A DNA stretch of 64,000 nucleotides from Hymenobacter telluris (GTDB taxonomy: Bacteria; Bacteroidota; Bacteroidia; Cytophagales; Hymenobacteraceae), in assembly GCF_017313265.1 (NCBI RefSeq), contig NZ_JAFLQZ010000009.1, positions 62,001-126,000 of the forward strand, read 5' to 3'. The translations under genes and the position numbers were made by a program. The notes beneath the pieces are model-generated. The model was not told the DNA's origin. It made no database searches and was given only the letters and a program-made list of their open reading frames with translations. How positions within the stretch are numbered: position 1 is the stretch's first letter; each line of letters opens with the position of its first letter. This document shows positions 51,427 to 61,019 of this stretch, one piece after another.

Positions 51427-52239
51427 ATGGCACATACTAATTCGCTCCTTTCGCATACGCTGCCCAACGAACAGCAGCAGCAGCTGAACCCATTTTCGCT
51501 GGAAGGCAAACTGGCCTTGGTAACGGGTGGCGGTACAGGTATCGGGCTGGAAATAGCCCGCTGCATGGCTACGGCTGGGGCTACTGTGGTTATCACTGGC
51601 CGCCGCGAAGAAGTGCTCCAAGAAGCCGTAGCCGAACTCGGCAAATCGGTGCACTACCTCACCAACGACATCTGTGAGCTAGACCAGCTGGATGGCTTGG
51701 TAGAGCACATTGAGGCCACCTACGGCCCGCTGGACATCCTGGTTAACAACGCCGGGGTGAACATGAAGAAGCCGGCTTTGGAAGTAACCGACCAGGAGTT
51801 CAACCGCATCATCCACACCAACCTCAACGCCGTGTTTGCCCTCACCCGCGCCTGCGCTAAGCGTATGGTAGAGCGCGAAAGTGGCGTGATTCTGATGATT
51901 TCCTCGATGGCCGCCTACTATGGTATTGACCGGGTGGTAGCGTACGCCGCTTCCAAATCGGCGGTGGAAGGCATGGTGAAGGTGCTGGCTTCAGAATTCT
52001 CCAAGCACAACGTGCGCGTGAATGCCATTGCGCCCGGCTTCATTGAAACCGAGATGAGCCGCACCGCCATGAACTCCGACCCCGACCGCCGCGACCGAGC
52101 CATGCGCCGCACCCCCATGGGTAAGTTTGGCCAACCCCAGGACATCGGCCACGCCGCTGTATTTATGGCCTCTGATGCTGCGCGCTATATCACCGGGGCT
52201 TCTTTGCCCGTCGATGGCGGCAACTCCATCGGTTTTTGA
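51427..52239 (+). CDS. SDR-family oxidoreductase, probable fructuronate reductase (UxuB-like, SDR type)
   Basis: A 270-residue short-chain dehydrogenase with VTGGGTGIGLEIARCM, ILVNNAGVNMKKP, a catalytic SSMAAYY serine region, the YAASK pair and the end ITGASLPVDGGNSIGF. The pathway needs D-fructuronate reductase between uronate isomerase and UxuA, and Bacillus-type glucuronate operons use an SDR protein for this step in place of the long-chain UxuB of E. coli. Lying two genes after uxuA in the same run, this gene probably fills that role. An alternative is a gluconate-type 5-dehydrogenase. Start at 51427 gives a short glutamine-rich leader before the Rossmann fold. Confidence 0.8.
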   Translation: MAHTNSLLSHTLPNEQQQQLNPFSLEGKLALVTGGGTGIGLEIARCMATAGATVVITGRREEVLQEAVAELGKSVHYLTNDICELDQLDGLVEHIEATYGPLDILVNNAGVNMKKPALEVTDQEFNRIIHTNLNAVFALTRACAKRMVERESGVILMISSMAAYYGIDRVVAYAASKSAVEGMVKVLASEFSKHNVRVNAIAPGFIETEMSRTAMNSDPDRRDRAMRRTPMGKFGQPQDIGHAAVFMASDAARYITGASLPVDGGNSIGF

Positions 52240-52276
52240 TTTCGATTTCATTTTCATTCCAAAATTCCTACACACC

Positions 52277-55200
52277 ATGTACTCACCACTACGCAAAACG
52301 GCCCTGGGCCTGAGCTTGCCGCTATTCGCGGCTTTGGGGCTGCCCATAGCCAGCTCTCTTCTGCCAGTCGGCAGCGCTTTCGCCCAGACGGCGCAAACGA
52401 TTTCCGGAAAAATAACCAGTCAGGAATCTGGCGAAGGACTACCCGGGGTAACGGTGCTCGTGAAGGGCACTACCAATGGGGTTTCCACCAATGCCGACGG
52501 CGGTTTTGCGCTTAATGCGCCCATCGGTAGTACGCTGGTGGTGAGTGCTATTGGTTTTGTTAGCCAGGAAGTAAGTGTGTCGGGCACCAACCTGACTATA
52601 CGACTGGCTACCAACACCAAGGCGCTTGATGAAGTAGTGGTAGTGGGGTACGGTACGCAACGGAAAAGCCAGGTAACCGGCGCTATTTCGTCGGTAGATG
52701 AGCAGGCGTTGCGCGATGTGCCGGTGGCCAACATCGGGCAGGCACTGCAAGGCCGGGCCGCGGGTATCACCATTGCCAGCAATGGTACTGCACCAGGCCA
52801 GGCGCCTACTATCCGTATTCGGGGTAACCGCTCGTTTTCGGGCTCCAACGATCCGCTGCTAGTGGTAGACGGTGTACCGTATGATGGTAGCATCAACGAC
52901 TTGAACCCCGACGACATCACCTCGCTGGAAGTACTGAAAGACGCCAGCTCCACGGCCATTTATGGGGCCCGCGGTGCTAACGGCGTAATCCTGATTACCA
53001 CCCGCCGGGGCAAGAGCGGTGCAGCCCGGGCAACGTACAGCGGCTACTACGGCGCGAAAAAAGCGTATGGCCGCTTCGATATCCAGAATGGCCAGGAGTT
53101 CTACAACTACCGTCTCGAAGCGTTCCGGGCTCAGAATCCGAACTTCGACCCGGCCACCTCTACCACGTTCCTGACCACTGACGAGCGGGCCAACTACGCC
53201 GCCGGCAATACCACCGACTACCAGGACCAACTGTTGCAGAACGGCCACATTCAGAACCACTCCTTGGGGGTGAGCGGTGGCACCGACCTGACGCAGTATT
53301 CGGCTTCAGTGGGCTACTACGATGAAACGGGCATCGTACCAGTGCAGCGCTTCCGGCGCTACTCGGTGCGCGGCACCTTGGATCAGCAAATTGGTAAGCG
53401 GGTGAAAGTGGGTGTGAACTCGCTCAACACCTTCTCCAACGAAAATGACCCGAACGTTAACGTACTCAACCAGATTGTCACCACTAGCCCCCTGGCCTCG
53501 GCTTACGGTCCGGACGGGCAGCTGGTGCTCTACCCGAACGGCGACAACGCCGGCTCGAACCCGCTGACGCTGTACGTGCCCGACGCTCACCTGGACCGTC
53601 GTCGCCGCTTGCGCAGCTTCAACAGCCTGTACGGACAGGTGAACATCCTGAAAGGGTTGGATTATCGCCTCAACGTGGGCCTCGATGGCCGCACGCAGGC
53701 CGATGACGCTTTCTATGCCTCGATTACGCCGCAAAACGGTGGCGGCCTCAACACGGCCAGCAGCGGCTCCAGCATTGCCTACAACCTGCTGGCTGAAAAT
53801 ATCCTGACCTATAACCGCAACTTCGCCGAAAAGCACGACGTGAACGTGACGGCCCTGTATAGCCGGCAAACCTACCATACCGATGGGTTTGGAGGAGCGG
53901 TGCAAGGCACGTTGGCCAACTACCAGCTCAACACCAACCTAGGTGCTGGCACTCCAACCCGGGTAAACAACCCCACACAGCCGATTGACTGGGCGTTGGA
54001 GTCGTTTATGGGACGTGTTAACTACGCCTTTGCCAATCGGTACTCTGCTACCGTAACGGCCCGCGCCGATGGCTCTTCGCGCCTGGCACCCGGCAACAAG
54101 TTCAAGCTATTCCCGTCGGCGGCCGTCGCCTGGAACCTGGCCAACGAGTCATTCTTGCAGGATTTCAGCAAAATCAGCGCTTTAAAGCTACGGGCTAGCC
54201 TGGGCCGCGTAGGTAGCACAGCCGTTAACCCGTACCAGACCCAAGGCTCCCTCTCGGCGGGCCTTGGCGCAGGCTATTACAACTACGGCGCCACCGGCGC
54301 AGTAGGCGTGGTGCCCGCCAACATTCCGAACCCCGACTTGGGTTGGGAATACACCACCACCACCAACTTTGGGTTGGACTTCGGGTTCTTTGACAACCGC
54401 CTGTCGGGTAGCGTGGAAGTATACCAGCAGCGCACCAGCGACCTGCTGCTGCCCGACGCTCTGCCAACTGCCAGCGGCTACGGCTCGTTTGTGCGCAACG
54501 CCGGCCAGACCCAGAACCGTGGTTTGGAAATTACGCTTACCACGCAAAACCTGCGCCCCAAAAATGCTGATGGTTTTGAGTGGAGTACCGACTGGAACTT
54601 CACCGTCAACCGCGAGAAAGTGCTCGACCTGAACCTGTACAACGCCGATGGCAGCGTGCGGGATGATATTGGCAACCAGCGCTTTATCGGGCAGCCGCTC
54701 TACGTAATCTACGACTACAAGAAAATTGGTATCTGGCAGACTTCCGAAGCTGATGAGGCCCGCAAGTTCAACACCAAGCCCGGCCAGATCAAGGTGGAAG
54801 ACGTGGACGGCAACGGCCGCATTGATGCCGCCGACCGGCAGGTTATCGGCTCGCGCCAGCCTAAGTTTGAGGCCGGCCTCACCAACCGCTTCCGCTTCAA
54901 AGGCCTCGACCTGACCGTAGTAGCCCTGACCCGCGTGGGTGCCACCGTAGTGGACCCCTATTCGTTCGGCCCAAGCTATTACGCCACCAACACCGGCCGC
55001 CGCAACCAGCTGAACTTCAACTACTGGACGCCTACCAACCCCAGCAACGAGTATCCGCAGCCCGACCAGACCGTGCGTGCCAACGAGTGGCCCACCTATG
55101 GCTCTACGCTGGGCTACCACAGCGGCACGTTCATTAAAGTGCGCAGCATTGATCTGGGTTATACCTTGCCGGCCGCTTGGGCGCAGTCAGCTCTCATGAG

Positions 55201-55414
55201 CTCGGCTCGCATCTACGTGCAGGTGCAAAACCCGCTTATCTGGGCCAAGGATGAGTACTTCCAGCGCAACAAGGCCATCGACCCCGATGCGCTGTCGTAT
55301 TCGAGCCGCTTCAACACCAGCGCGGGCGTTACGGCTGCCAACATCGAGTTCCAGGGCGGTAGCAACTACCCTGTTACGCGGTCCTTCATTGTGGGCGTAA
55401 ATATTGGTTTCTAA
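52277..55414 (+). CDS. SusC/RagA-like TonB-dependent outer-membrane transporter (glucuronoxylan locus)
   Basis: A 1,045-residue outer-membrane importer with a signal peptide ending GSAFAQ, a carboxypeptidase-regulatory-like domain (ISGKITSQESGEGLPGVTVL), the SusC signature LDEVVVVGYGTQ, a plug domain (PLLVVDGVPYDGSINDLNPD, STAIYGARGANGVILITT) and a beta-barrel ending YPVTRSFIVGVNIGF. The start at 52277 begins the signal peptide; the frame is open to 52127 inside the SDR gene. The gene is 37 bases after the SDR and 55 before susD, so it belongs to the uxuA run. Its cargo is inferred to be glucuronoxylan oligosaccharides. Confidence 0.95.
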   Translation: MYSPLRKTALGLSLPLFAALGLPIASSLLPVGSAFAQTAQTISGKITSQESGEGLPGVTVLVKGTTNGVSTNADGGFALNAPIGSTLVVSAIGFVSQEVSVSGTNLTIRLATNTKALDEVVVVGYGTQRKSQVTGAISSVDEQALRDVPVANIGQALQGRAAGITIASNGTAPGQAPTIRIRGNRSFSGSNDPLLVVDGVPYDGSINDLNPDDITSLEVLKDASSTAIYGARGANGVILITTRRGKSGAARATYSGYYGAKKAYGRFDIQNGQEFYNYRLEAFRAQNPNFDPATSTTFLTTDERANYAAGNTTDYQDQLLQNGHIQNHSLGVSGGTDLTQYSASVGYYDETGIVPVQRFRRYSVRGTLDQQIGKRVKVGVNSLNTFSNENDPNVNVLNQIVTTSPLASAYGPDGQLVLYPNGDNAGSNPLTLYVPDAHLDRRRRLRSFNSLYGQVNILKGLDYRLNVGLDGRTQADDAFYASITPQNGGGLNTASSGSSIAYNLLAENILTYNRNFAEKHDVNVTALYSRQTYHTDGFGGAVQGTLANYQLNTNLGAGTPTRVNNPTQPIDWALESFMGRVNYAFANRYSATVTARADGSSRLAPGNKFKLFPSAAVAWNLANESFLQDFSKISALKLRASLGRVGSTAVNPYQTQGSLSAGLGAGYYNYGATGAVGVVPANIPNPDLGWEYTTTTNFGLDFGFFDNRLSGSVEVYQQRTSDLLLPDALPTASGYGSFVRNAGQTQNRGLEITLTTQNLRPKNADGFEWSTDWNFTVNREKVLDLNLYNADGSVRDDIGNQRFIGQPLYVIYDYKKIGIWQTSEADEARKFNTKPGQIKVEDVDGNGRIDAADRQVIGSRQPKFEAGLTNRFRFKGLDLTVVALTRVGATVVDPYSFGPSYYATNTGRRNQLNFNYWTPTNPSNEYPQPDQTVRANEWPTYGSTLGYHSGTFIKVRSIDLGYTLPAAWAQSALMSSARIYVQVQNPLIWAKDEYFQRNKAIDPDALSYSSRFNTSAGVTAANIEFQGGSNYPVTRSFIVGVNIGF

Positions 55415-55469
55415 GCCTGACTACAGCTTTTTGTCAACATCAAATTTTCAGCGCCACGCGCTATTTTAT

Positions 55470-57215
55470 ATGAAAAGAATAGTTTTAGCTACACTGGGCA
55501 CGGCCCTGTTTCTGTCGGTAAGTAGCTGCCAAAAAGATATTCTGGAGGAAGAGCCCCAATCCGTTCTGACTCCGTCGTTCCTTAAAACGCAGCAAGGCGT
55601 GGAAGCCGGTACTACGGGCGTGTACTCCGGTTTGCGCCAGATTTACGGCAACGATGCGGCATTCTTTACCACCGAGGCCGGTACCGACCAGTGGACGACT
55701 GGCATTTCGGCTAGCAGCGGCCTGAGCGACTATAACAACAACGACCTGACGCCGGTAAACGATGGTTCGCACTCGTTTATCTGGACGGTGTGCTACACGC
55801 AGATCAACAACGCCAACGGCGTACTGCAATTCGGTCCGGAAGCGCAGGGTATCGCCCCGGCCCGGCTGGAGCAGCTGATTGCGCAGGTGAAGCTGCTGCG
55901 GGCGCAGTATTACTTTGTGCTGGTGCAGGATTTCGGCGATGTGCCGCTGATGCTGTCTTTTGTAGACGCTCCCACCAAAACTATTGTGCGGGCTCCGCTG
56001 GCCGACGTGTACACGCAGATTATCAAGGACCTGACGGAGTCGCTGGCTGTTATTGCCGACCGGCCCGCGCAGCCCGGCCGCGTAACGCGCGCCACGGCGC
56101 TGCACCTGCTCTCGAAAGTGTATCTGACCCGTGCTACCTCGTCGGCTAAGCAGGCAAATGATTACACTCTGGCCGCGCAGTACGCCAAAGAGCTCATCGA
56201 CAACCAAACCCGCTACGGTTTGGGCCTCGAAGCTGACCCCGCCACGGTATTCGCCGAAGGCAACGAGAATGGCAAAGAAGTTATCTTCAACGCGCAGTTC
56301 AGCAGCGACGCGACTTTTAACCGGATTGACGGCTTCACCTTCGGGGGAGAGAATATTGCCGGTTTCCAGTTCCGCAGCCGCTACGACCTGCTGCCTAACA
56401 TGGCCCGCGACATCAACAACGGCCGCCCGTTCGCCCGCCACGTACCCACGTACTACCTGGAAAATTCCTACATCCTGCGTGATGCCGCCGGCAACGCGCT
56501 GGAGTCGGAGGGTACGCTCCGCACTACCGACACCCGCTACAACAAGTGGTTTACCACGGTGTACCGCGTGAACTCACCGGGTGCCAACTCGGGTAGCACC
56601 CGCGCCGTAGCCGGCGACACGGCCGTGTGGTATCCTGGCCGCCAGCTGTCGGCCCAGAAACTGGCGCAGATTGCGGCTCGTCAGCCAATCGGCTACCGGG
56701 TTATTCAGCCCAACCAGTACACCACCGAGTTTTTCCCGACGCTCAACAAGTTTGATAGCCGCAACCGCACGTCGGTCAATGGTTTCTCAACCCGGCCAAA
56801 CATCATCTACCGCTTAGCAGAAACCTATTTGGTTGCGGCCGAAGCCAATTTCTATCTGGGCAACCTAACGCAGGCCCGCGACTACATCAACGTGGTACGC
56901 CGCCGGGCCGCCGCCGCCGGCCGCACCACTCAAATGGAAATTACCACGTCTCAGGTAACCCTCGACTTCATCCTGGACGAGCGCATGCGCGAACTGTGCG
57001 GCGAGTTCACCCGCTGGTATGACCTGAAGCGTACCGGCCAGTTGCTCACGCGCATCCGCAATACCAACATTACGCCAGCCGTGAGAAACCAGGGTGGCGG
57101 GGTGTACGGCTCGAATGCTGCCGTCAACATCCGGGATTTCCACGTGCTACGGCCAATTCCACAAACGGAAATTGACCGCACCAGTGGATTAATTACCCAG
57201 AACCCAGGGTACTAA
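55470..57215 (+). CDS. SusD/RagB-like surface glycan-binding lipoprotein (glucuronoxylan locus)
   Basis: A 581-residue SusD-family lipoprotein. The signal ends in the lipobox-like SVSSC, with cysteine near residue 19. Family landmarks are LLRAQYYFVLVQDFGDVPLM, ATALHLLSKVYLTRA, YRLAETYLVAAEANFYLGNL, LDERMRELCGEFTRWYDLKR and the end VLRPIPQTEIDRTSGLITQN. The start at 55470 is the first methionine of the signal. It pairs with the SusC gene just upstream and should present xylan fragments to it. Sequence differs strongly from the first SusD, consistent with a different glycan. Confidence 0.95.
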   Translation: MKRIVLATLGTALFLSVSSCQKDILEEEPQSVLTPSFLKTQQGVEAGTTGVYSGLRQIYGNDAAFFTTEAGTDQWTTGISASSGLSDYNNNDLTPVNDGSHSFIWTVCYTQINNANGVLQFGPEAQGIAPARLEQLIAQVKLLRAQYYFVLVQDFGDVPLMLSFVDAPTKTIVRAPLADVYTQIIKDLTESLAVIADRPAQPGRVTRATALHLLSKVYLTRATSSAKQANDYTLAAQYAKELIDNQTRYGLGLEADPATVFAEGNENGKEVIFNAQFSSDATFNRIDGFTFGGENIAGFQFRSRYDLLPNMARDINNGRPFARHVPTYYLENSYILRDAAGNALESEGTLRTTDTRYNKWFTTVYRVNSPGANSGSTRAVAGDTAVWYPGRQLSAQKLAQIAARQPIGYRVIQPNQYTTEFFPTLNKFDSRNRTSVNGFSTRPNIIYRLAETYLVAAEANFYLGNLTQARDYINVVRRRAAAAGRTTQMEITTSQVTLDFILDERMRELCGEFTRWYDLKRTGQLLTRIRNTNITPAVRNQGGGVYGSNAAVNIRDFHVLRPIPQTEIDRTSGLITQNPGY

Positions 57216-57306
57216 CCTAACTAACGCGGCGGCCGGGCTTTGTAGGTCCGGCCGCTGCTGTTTGTTGGGCTAACCTGTTTCATTCATTTCTAGCAGCCTT
57301 TGTATT

Positions 57307-58923
57307 TTGCTTAAGAAGTTACTGACCATCTGCCTGCTGGGGCTGAGCGGGCTAACCGGGCAGGCCCAAAACAGCATGCCCCGGCTGGTGAAGAATGGTA
57401 CCGTCACGCAGTTGCTGGTTGATGATAAGCCCTTTCTGGTGCTGGGCGGCGAACTGGGCAATTCCACCGCCTCCAACACCGCGTACATGCAGCCTGTGTG
57501 GCCTAAGCTGAAAGCCATGCACCTGAACACGGTGATTGCGCCAGTGTATTGGGAGTTGATGGAGCCGCAGGAAGGCAAGTTTGATTTCACGCTGGTAGAC
57601 GACCTGTTGCGCGACGCCCGCAAGCACCAGATGAAACTGGTGTTGCTTTGGTTTGGAGCCTGGAAAAACAGCATGTCGTGCTACGCACCAGCCTGGGTGA
57701 AAACCGATACCAAGCGTTTTCCCCGCGTAGAGAGTGACCAAGGGGTGCCCGAGGAAATCATGACGCCCTTCGAGCCGCGCAATTTAGAGGTTGATAAGAA
57801 AGCCTTTGTGCGGCTGATGCAACACCTGAAAGAAGTGGACAGCCAGCAGCACACGGTTGTTACGGTACAAGTAGAAAACGAAATCGGGATGCTGCCCACG
57901 GCCCGCAGCTATGATAGCCGCGCCAATGCCGCGTTCAAGCAGCCGGTTCCGGCGCCGTTGCTTACCTATTTGCAGCGCGAAAAAAAGAACCTGAAGCCAG
58001 AGTTTGCGGCCGTTTGGCAAAAGCAAGGCGCCAAGACTAAGGGTAATTGGGAGGAAGTGTTCGGAAAGAGCCTAGCCACGGATGAAATATTTATGGCCTG
58101 GCATTACGCCACTTTCACCAACGCCTTGGCAGTAGCCGGCAAAGCGGCCTATCCGCTGCCGATGTACGTAAACGCGGCTCTCAACCGGCCGGGCGTACCG
58201 CCCGGCAAATACCCCAGCGCCGGCCCGCTGCCACACCTCATGGACGTGTGGCAAGCTGGCGCGCCGGCCATCGATATTCTGGCCCCCGACTTCTATAACC
58301 CCGATTTCAAGCATTGGTGCGACTTGTACACCCGCGGCGGCAACCCGCTGTTCATTCCTGAGCACCGCTTCGAGGATGGGGTGGCGGCCAAGGCGTTTTT
58401 TGCCTTCGGCAACTACAACTGCCTCTCGTTTTCACCCTTCGCCATTGAAGGCAGCGACACGCTGAAAGGTGCGCCCATTGCCAAAGCCTATGAGCTGCTG
58501 CAACAGGTAACGCCCCTGATTGGTAAGTATCAGCCCACGGGCCAGGTACGCGGCTTTCTGCTCCAGAAAGACTCGGCGGCGCGCACTGGCACCCTCGGCA
58601 ACTACCGCTTCACGGCCAAGCACGAATACACCCTGGGATGGTCGCTGGGCGCCAAAAAGCCCGACTGGAACCCCGGCGGCGGCCTCATCATTGCCGTAGC
58701 GCCCGACGAATTCTATGTGGTGGGCACCGGCCTAGTACTCACTTGGGAGCCCACCACCAAAGGCAAGCGCGCCGGTTATCTGAGCGTGGATGAAGGCTAT
58801 TTTGAAGGCGGCAAGTGGATGCCCGGCCGCCGCATGAACGGCGACCAAGACCACCAGGGCCGCCACGTCCGCATTCCCGGCGAGGAATACGGCATTCAGC
58901 ACGTCAAACTATATACTTATTAA
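57307..58923 (+). CDS. GH35-family glycoside hydrolase with DUF5597-like C-terminal domain
   Basis: A 538-residue exported enzyme of family 35, most members of which are beta-galactosidases. Visible are LVLGGELGNSTASNTAYMQP, the barrel strand NTVIAPVYWELMEPQEGKFD, the acid/base glutamate in TVQVENEIGMLPT and the probable nucleophile in NPLFIPEHRFEDG. The C-terminal 150 residues match the DUF5597 domain common in this branch. The initiator appears to be TTG at 57307, which begins the signal peptide (LKKLLTICLLGLSGLTGQAQ); no ATG precedes it in frame. In a xylan locus it may remove galactose or act as a xylosidase-like side-chain enzyme; that is inference. Confidence 0.88.
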   Translation: MLKKLLTICLLGLSGLTGQAQNSMPRLVKNGTVTQLLVDDKPFLVLGGELGNSTASNTAYMQPVWPKLKAMHLNTVIAPVYWELMEPQEGKFDFTLVDDLLRDARKHQMKLVLLWFGAWKNSMSCYAPAWVKTDTKRFPRVESDQGVPEEIMTPFEPRNLEVDKKAFVRLMQHLKEVDSQQHTVVTVQVENEIGMLPTARSYDSRANAAFKQPVPAPLLTYLQREKKNLKPEFAAVWQKQGAKTKGNWEEVFGKSLATDEIFMAWHYATFTNALAVAGKAAYPLPMYVNAALNRPGVPPGKYPSAGPLPHLMDVWQAGAPAIDILAPDFYNPDFKHWCDLYTRGGNPLFIPEHRFEDGVAAKAFFAFGNYNCLSFSPFAIEGSDTLKGAPIAKAYELLQQVTPLIGKYQPTGQVRGFLLQKDSAARTGTLGNYRFTAKHEYTLGWSLGAKKPDWNPGGGLIIAVAPDEFYVVGTGLVLTWEPTTKGKRAGYLSVDEGYFEGGKWMPGRRMNGDQDHQGRHVRIPGEEYGIQHVKLYTY

Positions 58924-58928
58924 ACGCC

Positions 58929-60938
58929 GTGAGCTCCTTCCTTTCCACCCGTTCCTTCCCAACTTGTCCTGTTGTCCTGCGCAATGGGCGCAACCTCCTG
59001 TTGGCACTAAGTACCACCTGGCTCCTAATGCCCGCCGAAGCGGCGGCCCAAGTGCGCCTGCCGCGCCTGGTGAGCGACGGCATGGTGTTGCAGCGAGACC
59101 AGCCGGTGCGTATCTGGGGCTGGGCCGCGAAAGGGGAGAAGGTGAGCGTAGCCTTCCAAGGCAAAACCTACCAGGCCACCACCGGCTCCGATGGGCAATG
59201 GCGCGTGACGCTGCCGGCCATGAAAGCGGGCGGGCCCTACGAGTTGAACATCAAGGCCAGCAACGCGCTGAGCGTGAAGGATGTGCTGGTGGGTGACGTA
59301 TGGCTGCTGTCGGGCCAGTCGAACATGGAAACGCCCATGAGCCGCCTGCGCGACAAGTACCCTGATGTAATTGCCCAGGCCGCCAACCCGCGCATCCGGC
59401 AGTATGAGGTGCCCATGAGCTACGCCTTCCAGAAGCCCCGCACCGACGTAAATGGGGGTAAATGGATTGCCGCTGACCCGCAAACGGTACTTCAGTTTTC
59501 GGGGGTGGGTTATTTCTTCGCCAAGGAAATCAATGCCAAATACCAGGTGCCGGTAGGCCTGATAAAGGATGCCGTGGGCGGCTCGCCGGCCGAAGCCTGG
59601 CTGAGCGCCGATGCCCTGAAGCAGTTCCCGACCTACGAGCAGCAGGGCGCCAAATACAAAGACAGCGCCATGGTAGCCGGCATCCGGCAGCGCGAAGGTG
59701 CCGCCGTGGCCAACTGGTACAAGCAACTCTACCAGGCCGACCAGGGCGAAGCGCGCGGCCAGCAGAAATGGTCGGCCCCCGAGTACGACGCCAGCAGCTG
59801 GGCCACCATGAACGTGCCCGGCTACTGGGCCAACCAAACGCCGCTGGGTCCGGTGAACGGGGTGGTGTGGTTCCGGAAGGAAGTGGAGGTGCCCGCTGCT
59901 ATGGTTGGGCAGCCCGCTCGCCTGGAACTGGGCACGTTGGTCGATGCCGACTCCACGTACATCAACGGGCAACTGGTAGGTACTACCGGCTACCAGTATC
60001 CGCCCCGTAAGTATGAGGTGAAGCCGGGCGTGCTAAAGGCCGGCAAAAACGTGGTGGTGGTGCGCCTCATCAACAACGGCGGACGGGGCGGCTTCACCCC
60101 CGAAAAGAACTACCAGCTTACCGCTGGCGGCCAAACCATCGACCTGCGCGGCCCCTGGCAGTATAAGCTGGGCGCCACCCAGCCACCCACGCCGGGCACT
60201 ACCACCTTCCAGTACCAGCCGGGCGGCCTTTTCAACGGTATGATTGCACCGGTGCTGCCTTACGCCATCAAAGGCGTGCTTTGGTACCAAGGGGAAAGCA
60301 ACACCGGCCGGCCACAGGACTACCAGGCCCTGATGACCAGCTTGATCAACGACTGGCGGGGGCATTTCCAGCAGCCTAAGCTGCCGTTCCTATACGTGCA
60401 GCTGGCCAATTTCATGGCCGTGAAGCCCGAGCCGAGCGAGAGTGGCTGGGCCGCCGTGCGCGACGCTCAGCGCCGCACGTTGGCCGTGCCCTACACCGGC
60501 ATGGCCGTCATTACCGACGCGGGCGAGTGGAACGACATTCACCCCCTGGACAAGCAAACCCCCGGCCACCGGTTGGCTCTGGCAGCGCAAAAAGTAGCCT
60601 ACGGTGACGGTAAAGTGGTTTCCTCGGGGCCGCTGTACCAGACGATGCAGGTAGCGGGCAACAAAGCCACGCTCAGCTTTGCCAGCATTGGGGGCGGCCT
60701 GATGGCGAAAGGCGGCGGCCCATTGAAAGGCTTTGCTGTGGCGGGGCCGGACAAGAAATTTGTGTGGGCCCAGGCCCGGATTGAAGGCAAGAACGTGGTG
60801 GTATGGAACGACCAAGTGCCCAACCCAACCGTGGTGCGCTACGCCTGGGCCGACAACCCGGAAGGTGCCAACCTCTACAACAAGGAGGGTCTGCCTGCTT
60901 CTTCATTCCAAACGGCGGCACCGGTAGTAACGCCCTAA
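58929..60938 (+). CDS. SGNH-type acetylesterase (sialate O-acetylesterase family)
   Basis: A 669-residue exported esterase in the family usually labelled sialate O-acetylesterase, some of which deacetylate xylan. It starts with a GTG five bases after the GH35 stop, inferred from the signal peptide (LLLALSTTWLLMPAEAAAQ) that follows a 20-residue leader. The catalytic serine is in LLSGQSNMETPM and the Asp-x-x-His in VITDAGEWNDIHPLDKQTPG. An inserted beta-sandwich of the GH2 sugar-binding type (GVVWFRKEVEVPAAM, ADSTYINGQLVGTTGYQYPP) interrupts the SGNH fold, as is normal here. GVLWYQGESNTGRP is also typical. In this locus the likely substrate is acetylated glucuronoxylan. Confidence 0.88.
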   Translation: MSSFLSTRSFPTCPVVLRNGRNLLLALSTTWLLMPAEAAAQVRLPRLVSDGMVLQRDQPVRIWGWAAKGEKVSVAFQGKTYQATTGSDGQWRVTLPAMKAGGPYELNIKASNALSVKDVLVGDVWLLSGQSNMETPMSRLRDKYPDVIAQAANPRIRQYEVPMSYAFQKPRTDVNGGKWIAADPQTVLQFSGVGYFFAKEINAKYQVPVGLIKDAVGGSPAEAWLSADALKQFPTYEQQGAKYKDSAMVAGIRQREGAAVANWYKQLYQADQGEARGQQKWSAPEYDASSWATMNVPGYWANQTPLGPVNGVVWFRKEVEVPAAMVGQPARLELGTLVDADSTYINGQLVGTTGYQYPPRKYEVKPGVLKAGKNVVVVRLINNGGRGGFTPEKNYQLTAGGQTIDLRGPWQYKLGATQPPTPGTTTFQYQPGGLFNGMIAPVLPYAIKGVLWYQGESNTGRPQDYQALMTSLINDWRGHFQQPKLPFLYVQLANFMAVKPEPSESGWAAVRDAQRRTLAVPYTGMAVITDAGEWNDIHPLDKQTPGHRLALAAQKVAYGDGKVVSSGPLYQTMQVAGNKATLSFASIGGGLMAKGGGPLKGFAVAGPDKKFVWAQARIEGKNVVVWNDQVPNPTVVRYAWADNPEGANLYNKEGLPASSFQTAAPVVTP

Positions 60939-61019
60939 ACGCCAGGCGCCACCGAAAATGACTTCGCTGCCTTTACCTTGAGGTGCACAATTATCGGCAG
61001 CTTATTACTTGTTCCCCGA

